Below, in pieces: positions 1 to 6,264 of a stretch of 6,264 nt of DNA. The notes under the pieces were generated by a model that was not told the origin of the DNA, searched no databases, and saw nothing but the letters and a program-made list of their open reading frames with translations. Numbering within the stretch: the first letter of the stretch is position 1; each line of letters starts with the position of its first letter. The position numbers and the translations under genes were made by a program. The stretch is from an uncultured Caldilinea sp. (GTDB taxonomy: Bacteria > Chloroflexota > Anaerolineae > Caldilineales > Caldilineaceae): the NCBI RefSeq assembly GCF_937128415.1, contig NZ_CAKZMJ010000003.1, positions 10,001 to 16,264 on the forward strand, written 5' to 3'.

Positions 1-306
1 CTGAGGCGTCAGTCCGTCGCCGAGGGCCTGCAACGAGGATTCAACCTGCACCAACGGCGAACGAGGACTCTCCAGCACTTCTTGAAGCTGAAGCAGAGGC
101 GTTTTCATGCGCACATAGTGCTGAATATCGCGATAGAATTCTTCAGGGGGATAGCTGCCCGCGTTGACGCCCAACGAGTAGGGCGCAAAGAGATAGGTGT
201 CGATCCGGTAACGCGTGGCGCGCTCCCGCTGCAGCGGATAGCCGAGTTTAAGCTCAAGCTGATATCGATCGTGGACAGACACGCGACGCAGAATCAAGTC
301 TTCCAT
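1..306 (-). CDS. Uncharacterised protein, N-terminal part only (runs off left edge)
   Basis: The frame is open for 102 codons from an ATG at 304-306 to the window edge, so the C-terminus is missing. The start is supported by a strong Shine-Dalgarno (AAAGGAGGT on the minus strand, 311-319) four bases before the ATG. The protein begins MEDLILRRVSVHDRYQLELK and then has an aromatic, charged stretch: YRIDTYLFAPYSLGVNAG at about residues 33-50 and PPEEFYRDIQHYVRMKTPLL at about 53-72. No signal peptide or membrane segment is visible in this part, and it looks like a soluble or cytoplasmic N-terminal domain. I do not recognise a named family; the fragment has the feel of a conserved hypothetical protein. 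It follows rnz on the same strand after 108 bases with no clear promoter of its own, so co-transcription with rnz is likely. Function is unassigned. Confidence 0.75.
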   Translation of the reverse strand, partial: MEDLILRRVSVHDRYQLELKLGYPLQRERATRYRIDTYLFAPYSLGVNAGSYPPEEFYRDIQHYVRMKTPLLQLQEVLESPRSPLVQVESSLQALGDGLTPQ

Positions 307-310
307 GAAA

Positions 311-319
311 ACCTCCTTT
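311..319 (-). promoter_or_regulatory. Ribosome binding site of the left-edge gene
   Basis: The minus strand reads AAAGGAGGT four bases upstream of ATG 304-306. It is a near-perfect anti-16S match and is the main evidence that the left-edge reading frame is a real gene starting there. Confidence 0.8.
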
Positions 320-389
320 CCATCGATCCGCAATTGACCTGCGTCCAGGCTCTTGCGCGTGCACTCTGTTGTGATCCGTCGTGAAGAGG

Positions 390-407
390 GGCCCGATTGA
401 GCGGGCC
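390..407 (-). other. GC-rich hairpin between rnz and the next gene
   Basis: A perfect 6-bp stem (390-395 with 402-407, GGCCCG/CGGGCC) with a 6-base loop lies just after the rnz stop. On the minus strand it is followed by CCTCTTCACG, not a U-tract, so it is not a convincing intrinsic terminator. It could attenuate transcription or protect the rnz 3' end. Confidence 0.3.
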
Positions 408-414
408 GGGCGCC

Positions 415-1365
415 TTACTTCTGGCGCAAGCTGCGCAGCGCAATCGGCTTGTCTTTGTGGACGCTGAAGCAGTCAAAGTCGTTGGCGACCAGGGTGTTGG
501 GGAAAATGGCCTGCGCTTCTTCCAGAATTTGTTGCGTCGTGTATCTTCTGCTCACATGGTGCAACACGAGCTGACGCACGCCTGCATTGCGCGCCAGTTT
601 TGCGGCGCCGGCGGCGGTGATGTGACCATGCTGCCTGGCAAGCTGTTTATCGACCTCCAGATAGGTCGCCTCGATCACGAGCAGGTCAGCGTTCTCGGCG
701 GGCTTATGCAACGGGCCGGTGTGGCTGACGTCGCCGACGAAGAAGAGCTTTGCCCCGCGCTGCGGTGGGCCGAGCACGTCCTCGGGTTGGATCACGCGGC
801 CGTCCGGCAGCGTCGCCGCGCGTCCCTGCGCCAATTCACGGCGCACCGGCCCCTGCGGAATGCCGAGCGCCTCCGCTTTCTCCGCCAGAAACGGGCGTCG
901 CGGCCTCTCTTCAAATAGAAATGCGAAACAATCCGGCCCACGGTGCTGCACCGGAATCACCGTCAATGTGAAGTGCTTATCCTCGAAGAGCACGCCAGGC
1001 TCCAGCAGGTTGAGCGTCACGCCGGAGCCGGCAATCTGCCCTGGGCCGAAAACGACTTCCATCAACATCTGCACGCGCGCCAGCGTCATAGCGCCGCCGT
1101 AGATGTTCAGCTCTTCCAGCGCCTCCCAACGCCCTAACGTGGAGGCCAACCCGCCCAACCCCAGAATATGATCCAGGTGACCATGGGTGAGCAAAATTTT
1201 ATCCAGCCGTCGAAAACCCAGGCCGGTGCGCAGCAACTGGCGCTGCGTGCCTTCGCCGCAATCGATCATGAAGCGGTGTTCGTTCGCCAGCACCAATGCC
1301 GAAGACAGCCCGCGCTGCACCGAGGGCGCCGAAGCCGATGTTCCCAAAAAAACCACCTCAAACAC
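415..1365 (-). CDS. rnz: Ribonuclease Z (tRNA 3'-processing endonuclease)
   Basis: This is a 316-residue metallo-beta-lactamase-fold nuclease, close to the length of B. subtilis RNase Z. It cuts tRNA precursors 3' of the discriminator base so that CCA can be added, acting in the cytoplasm as a zinc-dependent dimer. Visible family marks are the opening FLGTSASAP (residues 6-14), DCGEGTQRQ (35-43), the zinc motif HGHLDH with H61, H63, D65 and H66, then H141 in PVQHRGP, D212 in GDVSHT and H270 in LHHVSRRY. Residues 162-181, EKAEALGIPQGPVRRELAQG, match the flexible exosite arm that grips the tRNA elbow in bacterial long-arm RNase Z, so this is a true tRNase Z and not a generic beta-lactamase-fold hydrolase. 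The start is GTG at 1363-1365, chosen because the family's N-terminal strand begins there and a GGCGGAG site lies five bases upstream. All catalytic residues are present. Confidence 0.96.
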   Translation of the reverse strand: MFEVVFLGTSASAPSVQRGLSSALVLANEHRFMIDCGEGTQRQLLRTGLGFRRLDKILLTHGHLDHILGLGGLASTLGRWEALEELNIYGGAMTLARVQMLMEVVFGPGQIAGSGVTLNLLEPGVLFEDKHFTLTVIPVQHRGPDCFAFLFEERPRRPFLAEKAEALGIPQGPVRRELAQGRAATLPDGRVIQPEDVLGPPQRGAKLFFVGDVSHTGPLHKPAENADLLVIEATYLEVDKQLARQHGHITAAGAAKLARNAGVRQLVLHHVSRRYTTQQILEEAQAIFPNTLVANDFDCFSVHKDKPIALRSLRQK

Positions 1366-1370
1366 AGACG

Positions 1371-1377
1371 CTCCGCC
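1371..1377 (-). promoter_or_regulatory. Ribosome binding site supporting the GTG start of rnz
   Basis: The minus strand reads GGCGGAG five bases before GTG 1363-1365. This moderate Shine-Dalgarno fixes the GTG start: no in-frame ATG gives the canonical RNase Z N-terminus. Confidence 0.55.
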
Positions 1378-1401
1378 TTTCCTGATTTGCGCAGTCTTTC
1401 C

Positions 1402-1430
1402 AGTTTACTGAAAGCGAAGGGCGTCGCCAA
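1402..1430 (-). promoter_or_regulatory. Candidate rnz promoter, proximal
   Basis: On the minus strand, TTGGCG (1425-1430) and TAAACT (1402-1407) are separated by 17 bases, each matching 4 of 6 consensus positions. It lies about 37 bases before the GTG start. It is one of two candidates and is weak. Confidence 0.3.
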
Positions 1431-1458
1431 ATTGATGAAAAGGCGTTGCGGAGTGCAT

Positions 1459-1487
1459 CTTGTATGGAAGCGCAGCGGCGGTGTGAA
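1459..1487 (-). promoter_or_regulatory. Candidate rnz promoter, distal
   Basis: On the minus strand, TTCACA (1482-1487, 5 of 6) and TACAAG (1459-1464, 4 of 6) are separated by 17 bases. It would give a leader of roughly 90 bases. The match is slightly better than the proximal candidate, but the site is further from the gene. Confidence 0.3.
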
Positions 1488-1559
1488 GCGAGAACGCAAG
1501 GCCGACGTTGTTGGCGGAGGAAGTGCACCCCCTCCTCTCGAAACATGCGCAGCGCGCTT

Positions 1560-1589
1560 TTGAGCAAAGGCGACGTTTAGACATACAAT
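1560..1589 (+). promoter_or_regulatory. Predicted sigma-70-type promoter of pdxS
   Basis: TTGAGC (1560-1565, 4 of 6) and TACAAT (1584-1589, 5 of 6) are separated by 18 bases. Transcription would start near 1596, giving a leader of about 124 bases before the pdxS ATG. The -10 hexamer is identical to those of the other two good promoters in the window. Confidence 0.5.
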
Positions 1590-1702
1590 GGAAAGTCCGA
1601 TTGCACCAATGCGACGGAGATCAGACTTGCAGATGCGCAAATCCGACGGGAGCCGACGCAAGTCGCCTGTGAAGCGATAGGGAAGCAATGAAAGTCCAGA
1701 TT
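1586..1702 (+). repeat. Imperfect direct repeat pair, offset 100 bases, in the pdxS leader
   Basis: CAATGGAAAGTCCGATT (1586-1602) and CAATGAAAGTCCAGATT (1686-1702) align along their whole length with two single-base indels. The first copy overlaps the -10 hexamer and predicted start point; the second ends four bases before the pdxS Shine-Dalgarno. Chance similarity is possible. Confidence 0.4.
1624..1664 (+). other. Inverted repeat in the pdxS leader
   Basis: GACTTGC (1624-1630) and GCAAGTC (1658-1664) form a perfect 7-bp stem enclosing 27 bases. It may fold in the leader RNA. No known riboswitch consensus is recognised. Confidence 0.3.
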
Positions 1703-1719
1703 CAGAAGGAGCAGCCAGC

Positions 1720-2652
<933 letters not shown>

Positions 2653-2677
2653 TAAAGGGAACGAACTCACTCTTCGA

Positions 2678-2713
2678 GAGGGCGTCCTGTTCGTTTCTCC
2701 ACAGGACGCCTTC
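2678..2713 (+). terminator. Transcription terminator hairpin after pdxS
   Basis: GGCGTCCTGT (2681-2690) pairs perfectly with ACAGGACGCC (2701-2710) around a 10-base loop, and three further pairs including one G-U extend it to 2678-2713. It lies 25 bases after the pdxS stop. The following tract (TTCCCATTCT) is only mildly T-rich, but the stem is long and the position is right. Confidence 0.65.
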
Positions 2714-2816
2714 CCATTCTGAGATATCGATGCTCGACTCTTCCGGCGACAGCGCAAGCCAACTCTGCTGACATTTTTCTCCTCATTTTCAATTCTCCTG
2801 GCATTCAAAAGCGAGA

Positions 2817-2864
<48 letters not shown>

Positions 2865-2913
2865 CGCACCTGTCCGTTCCAGAACAATTGAATCTTCAAA
2901 AAGGAGGACTCAC

Positions 2914-4056
2914 ATGAACCGTCGAGAGTTCCTGACGAGCATGGCGACCAAGGCGGCCGGCGGCGCTGTCATTGGGTTGGCGGCCGGCTGCACGTTTGGC
3001 GCCACGCCCGCCGCCCAGGAAATTCAGCAGGCAATTGCGCAGGATGCCGCGCTGCCCGAGCTCAAATGGCAGATGGCAACGAGTTGGCCGCTGGCGCTTG
3101 ACACCATTTTTGGCGGCGCCCAAGCTTTCACCGATGCAGTGAAGGCGATGACCAGCGGCAAATTCATCATCGAGCCGCGCGCCGCCGGCGAGCTGGCGCC
3201 GGGCACCCAGGTGCTCGACGTCGTGTCTCAGGGCGCCGTTCCGATCGGACACACCGCTTCCTATTACTACGTCGGCAAAAGCCCGGCCACGGCGTTCGGC
3301 ACAACGCTTCCTTTCGGTCTTACCGCTCAACAGCAGAACGCATGGTTTTATGAAGGCGGCGGCCTGGCGACGCTGCAGGAGTTCTATCAGGAAAAATTCA
3401 ACGTCATTCAATTCCCGGCCGGCAACACCGGTGCGCAGATGGGAGGCTGGTTCCGTAAGGAGATCAATACGCCGGCGGACCTCAACGGCCTCAAAATGCG
3501 CATTCCCGGGCTTGGCGGTCAGGTCATGGCGAAGCTGGGCGTGACCGTCCAGGTGCTGCCGGGCGGCGAGATCTTCCAGGCGCTGCAGACCGGCGCCGTT
3601 GACGCTGCGGAGTGGGTTGGCCCTTATGATGATGAAAAACTTGGGCTAAACAAAGCCGCCGAATTCTACTACTACCCTGGCTGGTGGGAGCCGGGCCCCG
3701 CCCTGGAAGTGGAAATCAACCTCGACGAGTGGAAGAAGCTGCCGGAGCTCTATCGGGAGGCGATCAAATACTCCGCCTACGTCGCCAATGTGACAATGTT
3801 GGCGCGCTATGACGCGCTCAACGGCGCAGCCCTTCAGCGCCTGGTTGAGGCAGGCGCCAAGTTGCGGCCTTACAGCGAAGAGATCCTCGTTGCTGCAAAA
3901 GCGGCGGCTGATGAGCTATACGAAGAGTTCTCCGCAGCCGATGCAGACTTTGCAAGAATTTACAAGGAGTGGGACGCCTTCCGCACATCCGTGCAGGGAT
4001 GGCACAATATCAACGAGTATAGCATGATGAACTTTGTGCACAATTTGCTGAAATAA
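2914..4056 (+). CDS. dctP: TRAP transporter substrate-binding protein, TakP/FcbT1-like (DctP family)
   Basis: This 380-residue extracytoplasmic solute receptor captures a small organic acid and delivers it to the TRAP membrane subunits. The N-terminus has a twin-arginine-like motif, NRREFLT (2-8), then a hydrophobic stretch (14-25) and Cys26 in GLAAGC, so Tat export with possible lipid anchoring is suggested; the lipobox has Ala at -3 and is imperfect. The mature part has TRAP-receptor marks: LKMRIPGLGG around R196, the arginine that binds the ligand carboxylate in this superfamily, VQVLPGGEIFQALQTGAVDA just before AEWVGPYDD (E233, W234), and YYYPGWWEPGP. These resemble TakP, the 2-oxoacid receptor of Rhodobacter, and the FcbT1/COG4663 group, which also includes a Thermus calcium-lactate receptor. 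Pyruvate, another 2-oxoacid or lactate is therefore a reasonable guess for the substrate; the symbol is generic. AAGGAGG (2901-2907), six bases before the ATG, supports the start. The permease genes lie convergently downstream. Confidence 0.93.
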   Translation: MNRREFLTSMATKAAGGAVIGLAAGCTFGATPAAQEIQQAIAQDAALPELKWQMATSWPLALDTIFGGAQAFTDAVKAMTSGKFIIEPRAAGELAPGTQVLDVVSQGAVPIGHTASYYYVGKSPATAFGTTLPFGLTAQQQNAWFYEGGGLATLQEFYQEKFNVIQFPAGNTGAQMGGWFRKEINTPADLNGLKMRIPGLGGQVMAKLGVTVQVLPGGEIFQALQTGAVDAAEWVGPYDDEKLGLNKAAEFYYYPGWWEPGPALEVEINLDEWKKLPELYREAIKYSAYVANVTMLARYDALNGAALQRLVEAGAKLRPYSEEILVAAKAAADELYEEFSAADADFARIYKEWDAFRTSVQGWHNINEYSMMNFVHNLLK

Positions 4057-4089
4057 TCCTTGATTCCAACCAGGGGTTGTTCTGAAGTG

Positions 4090-4124
4090 AAAGGGAGCCG
4101 CTTTCAGCACGGACGGCTCCCTTT
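4090..4124. terminator. Intrinsic terminator between the convergent TRAP genes
   Basis: A perfect 11-bp stem, AAAGGGAGCCG (4090-4100) with CGGCTCCCTTT (4114-4124), encloses a 13-base loop. On the plus strand it runs into TTTTATCTT, a usable U-tract 33 bases after the binding-protein stop. The A-rich left arm may also let it serve the minus-strand permease transcript, which ends 11 bases to its right. Confidence 0.8.
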
Positions 4125-4135
4125 TATCTTGGTCG

Positions 4136-5470
4136 TTATCCGGCGGCGAGGGTGATCAGCCAACGCACTGTCTCGGGGAAGAAGATGACGATCAGGAGGA
4201 CGATGAGCTGGATGACGACGAACGGGATGGCGCCTTTGTGAATATCGGCGGTCGTCACTTCTGGAGGAGCGGCGCTCTGTAAATAGAAGAGCGAAAAGCC
4301 GACCGGGGGTGAGACAAACGCGGTCTGTAAGTTGACGGCCATCATCACCCCAAACCAGACCATATCCAGGCCAAGCGCACTGGCGGCGGGCACCAGGATC
4401 GGCATGGCAATAAAGGAAATTTCGATAAACTCCAAAAAAACGCCCAAAAGAAAGATGGCGAGATTGGCCACGAGTAAAAACCCCCAGTAGCCTCCTGGTA
4501 GGCTGGTCAACAGTTCTTTGAAAAAGGGCGTGCCTCCCAGGCCGTCAAAAACCACGCTGAAAAAGGTCGAACAAAAGAGAATCATGATGACAAGACCGGT
4601 GATGCGCGCCGTCGCCGTGGCAGCCTCCACCAGGATTTTGACATTCAGCCTCCGCTTGAGCCAGGTCAGAATGCATGCACCCACGGCGCCCACAGCGCCT
4701 GCCTCCGTGGGCGTTGCAATGCCGAAAAAGATGCTTCCCAAGACGGCAAAGATCAATGTAATCGGCGGCACAACGGCAAGCACCACGCGCCAGAAGAGCG
4801 CCCCTCCGCTTAAGGAGCGCGCCTCTTTGGGCAACGCCGGCGCTACACCTGGTTTGATCAACGCCAGGACGATGACATACAACGCATAGGCTCCGGAGAG
4901 CATCAGCCCCGGGATCAAAGCGCCCAGAAAGAGATCCCCAATCGAAACGCCGATCTGATCGCTCAGCACGACCAACACCAGGCTCGGCGGGATCAACTGC
5001 GCCAGCGTGCCGGACGCCACAATGACGCCGGTGGCCAGCTCCTTGTCATAGCCATAGCGCAACATCACGGGCAACGACAATAAACCCATCACGATCACCG
5101 TTGCGGCCACGACGCCGGTCGCCGCCGCCAGCAAAGTGCCGACCAACACCACGGCCAACGCCATGCCCCCGCGTAGGGGTCCCAACAAAATTCCTGTCGT
5201 CTCTAACAGTTCCTCTGCGATGCCGGATTTTTCTAAGATTGCGCCGAGGAAGACGAAGAAAGGGATCGCCAGCAACGTGAAATCACTCATTGTGCCAAAC
5301 CAACGGTTCGGCATCAGACGGATGAGGTTAAAGTCAAATGCATCGACGGAGAGGCCGATCAGCCCGAAGACAATCGCAGCTCCCGCGAAGGAAAACGCCA
5401 CCGGATATCCGGACATCAAAATGAAAAAGAACCCCACGAACATGGCCACGGCCAGCCATTCATACCCCAT
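4136..5470 (-). CDS. dctM: TRAP transporter large permease subunit (DctM, FcbT3/TakM-like)
   Basis: This 444-residue, highly hydrophobic protein, with about a dozen predicted membrane segments, is the ion-coupled transport channel of the TRAP system in the cytoplasmic membrane. Marks of the family are LMSGYPVAFSF (18-28), LLAIPFFVFLGAILEKSG (66-83), GPLRGG (97-102), GTLAQLIPPS (154-163), TPTEAGAVGA (253-262) and FVSPPVGFSLFYL (385-397). The repeated pro-rich loops, IPPS and SPPVG, lie in the two inverted-repeat halves that line the substrate and sodium path. A hydrophilic loop at about 205-226 joins the halves. ATG 5470 is supported by GAGGAG (5477-5482) six bases upstream. Only 19 bases separate it from the small-subunit gene, so the two are co-transcribed and probably translated in equal amounts. 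No truncation is seen. The substrate is set by the binding protein encoded convergently next door. Confidence 0.96.
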   Translation of the reverse strand: MGYEWLAVAMFVGFFFILMSGYPVAFSFAGAAIVFGLIGLSVDAFDFNLIRLMPNRWFGTMSDFTLLAIPFFVFLGAILEKSGIAEELLETTGILLGPLRGGMALAVVLVGTLLAAATGVVAATVIVMGLLSLPVMLRYGYDKELATGVIVASGTLAQLIPPSLVLVVLSDQIGVSIGDLFLGALIPGLMLSGAYALYVIVLALIKPGVAPALPKEARSLSGGALFWRVVLAVVPPITLIFAVLGSIFFGIATPTEAGAVGAVGACILTWLKRRLNVKILVEAATATARITGLVIMILFCSTFFSVVFDGLGGTPFFKELLTSLPGGYWGFLLVANLAIFLLGVFLEFIEISFIAMPILVPAASALGLDMVWFGVMMAVNLQTAFVSPPVGFSLFYLQSAAPPEVTTADIHKGAIPFVVIQLIVLLIVIFFPETVRWLITLAAG

Positions 5471-5489
5471 ATTCAGCTCCTCAACGGTT

Positions 5490-6059
5490 TCAGGATAGGT
5501 CGACTGGAGTTGCTTCTTGCTCGATTTCGCGCTGCACTTCTTGATGGCCGGTCAGCACAGCAGCGTATTTGATCGCTTGCGCAATCGCCTGCAACAACAA
5601 CAGCGCGAAGGCGACGATGATGAAAGTTTTGATCGGCGCGCGCGGCAATCCTCCTGGATCGGGCGACATTTCCCAAAGGCGCCATGAGAACAGCACGGGC
5701 GTGATCGTCGCCCAAATCCCCATGATGCAGAAGGGGATCAGAAACAACACCGTCCCCAAGAAATCGATCCAGGCCTTGCGTCGCGCACTCCACTTGGCGT
5801 AGAGAAAGTCCACGCGCACGTTGACATTGTGGCGCAGGTTGTAGGCGAACATCAGGAAGAAGACGACCGAGTAAATATACCACTGCGTTTCGATCCAACG
5901 ATTGGACGAAAGGTTCTGGCCGATAAACCTCCCTGTGTAACGCGCAACGACGTTATAGAAACCAACTGCAATGAGAAGAAGGGTGAGATAGATTGCGACT
6001 TTTCCCATCGCTTCTGAGATGCGGTCGATCCGATGCGCAAGCCGCAAGAGAGCGTTCAT
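5490..6059 (-). CDS. dctQ: TRAP transporter small permease subunit (DctQ, FcbT2-like)
   Basis: This 189-residue protein with four predicted membrane segments (about 21-41, 58-75, 98-120 and 144-166) supports the large subunit in the membrane and forms the scaffold face that docks the binding protein. Family marks are ETQWYIYSVVFFLMFAYNL (57-75), the loop motif HNVNVRVDFLY (77-87), and EMSPDPGGLPRAPIK (130-144) before the last helix, which is typical of the FcbT2/COG4665 group that partners TakP-like receptors. This agrees with the type of binding protein at 2914-4056. The ATG at 6057-6059 has AAAGGAG six bases upstream (6066-6072). It is the first gene of a two-gene minus-strand operon with the large subunit. 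The C-terminal tail (about 170-189) is acidic and cytoplasmic. Confidence 0.94.
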   Translation of the reverse strand: MNALLRLAHRIDRISEAMGKVAIYLTLLLIAVGFYNVVARYTGRFIGQNLSSNRWIETQWYIYSVVFFLMFAYNLRHNVNVRVDFLYAKWSARRKAWIDFLGTVLFLIPFCIMGIWATITPVLFSWRLWEMSPDPGGLPRAPIKTFIIVAFALLLLQAIAQAIKYAAVLTGHQEVQREIEQEATPVDLS

Positions 6060-6110
6060 CCACGTCTCCTTTCCAGATAGGTGAGAAGTCGATTCTATGT
6101 GGGTGCATGG

Positions 6111-6139
6111 ATTGTAGTTGAAGGGAGCGAATTGTGCAA
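6111..6139 (-). promoter_or_regulatory. Sigma-70-type promoter of the TRAP permease operon
   Basis: On the minus strand, TTGCAC (6134-6139) and TACAAT (6111-6116) are separated by 17 bases, matching 4 and 5 of 6 positions. Transcription would start near 6104, about 45 bases before the small-subunit ATG. The -10 equals that of the binding-protein promoter. Confidence 0.7.
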
Positions 6140-6158
6140 CCGTCGAGAAAAGTTTCGA

Positions 6159-6170
6159 TTTCTATAGAAA
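6159..6170. promoter_or_regulatory. 12-bp perfect palindrome upstream of the permease promoter
   Basis: TTTCTATAGAAA is a perfect palindrome centred about 60 bases upstream of the predicted permease-operon start. This is a usual place for an activator site. It also overlaps the U-tract of the neighbouring terminator, which may be the simpler explanation. Confidence 0.3.
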
Positions 6171-6174
6171 AAGA

Positions 6175-6202
6175 AAGAGGGTGGGCTCCCACCCACCCTC
6201 TT
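6175..6202 (-). terminator. Intrinsic terminator of a minus-strand gene beyond the right edge
   Basis: Positions 6175-6185 pair perfectly with 6192-6202 (11 bp, GAGGGTGGG/CCCACCCTC core) around a 6-base loop. On the minus strand it is followed at once by TTTCTTTTTCTATAG, a good U-tract, so it terminates leftward transcription from a gene to the right and isolates the permease operon. Confidence 0.85.
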
Positions 6203-6224
6203 CGACTTCATACAGTCGCTGCGC

Positions 6225-6263
6225 TTATGCAAGGCGCCGACGCATTGTCCACGCAAGACCCGC
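6225..6263 (-). CDS. Possible C-terminal tail of a minus-strand gene entering from the right
   Basis: One minus-strand frame reads AGLAWTMRRRLA and stops with TAA at 6225-6227, 22 bases before the terminator. The hairpin implies that a minus-strand gene ends about here, but a second frame stopping at TGA 6208-6210 is equally possible. Too little is visible to name a product. Confidence 0.3.
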   Translation of the reverse strand, partial: AGLAWTMRRRLA

Positions 6264-6264
6264 T

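Larger units (their letters stand above)
1366..1719. other. Divergent intergenic region between rnz and pdxS
   Basis: This 354-bp region has no convincing gene; open frames crossing it are antisense extensions of rnz or pdxS without a ribosome site. It holds two weak minus-strand promoter candidates for rnz, a better plus-strand promoter for pdxS (1560-1589), a small GGAGG/CCTCC inverted repeat (1516-1520 with 1531-1535), and the roughly 124-nt pdxS leader with an imperfect direct repeat and an inverted repeat. Confidence 0.7.

Noticed and set aside
397..918. Plus-strand open frames inside rnz (also 719-1102, 750-971, 1168-1563)
   Set aside because: They are antisense to RNase Z, whose catalytic residues are all intact; none has a family-like sequence.
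2749..2778. CAGC/GCTG with a following T-run as a second terminator after pdxS
   Set aside because: A 4-bp stem is too weak, and the 2678-2713 hairpin already explains termination.
2777..2799. Direct repeat TTCTCCT upstream of the binding-protein promoter
   Set aside because: Seven bases in a pyrimidine-rich stretch, easily due to chance.

Overview
The window is ordinary bacterial chromosome, moderately GC-rich by eye, with tightly spaced genes, strong Shine-Dalgarno sequences and conventional sigma-70-type promoters. PdxS-type vitamin B6 synthesis, a B. subtilis-like long RNase Z and a TRAP binding protein carrying a Tat-like signal with a possible lipid-anchor cysteine would fit a Chloroflexota-like or similar non-proteobacterial organism. 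This placement is inference from protein flavour and not proven by the sequence. No mobile element, CRISPR array, tRNA or rRNA is visible.

Layout, left to right. Positions 1-306 (minus) hold the first 102 codons of an unrecognised protein that runs off the left edge. Positions 415-1365 (minus) encode ribonuclease Z, starting at GTG; it lies upstream of the unknown gene and is probably co-transcribed with it. Positions 1366-1719 are a 354-bp divergent intergenic region with candidate promoters for rnz (minus) and pdxS (plus), and a roughly 124-nt pdxS leader containing an imperfect repeat and an inverted repeat. Positions 1720-2652 (plus) encode PdxS, followed by a strong hairpin. Positions 2914-4056 (plus) encode a TakP/FcbT1-like TRAP substrate-binding protein with its own near-consensus promoter. 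A bidirectional-looking terminator at 4090-4124 separates it from the convergent minus-strand pair: the large TRAP permease subunit (4136-5470) and the small one (5490-6059), transcribed small then large from a promoter at 6111-6139. Upstream of that promoter a minus-strand intrinsic terminator (6175-6202) marks the end of another minus-strand gene lying mostly beyond the right edge.

Functionally there are three units. RNase Z matures tRNA 3' ends. PdxS makes pyridoxal 5'-phosphate but has no adjacent PdxT glutaminase. The three TRAP proteins together should form one sodium-driven, binding-protein-dependent importer for a small organic acid (2-oxoacid, lactate or similar). The most notable point is that this transporter is split into two convergent transcription units with separate promoters instead of one operon. 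I found no convincing evidence of an undescribed biological system.
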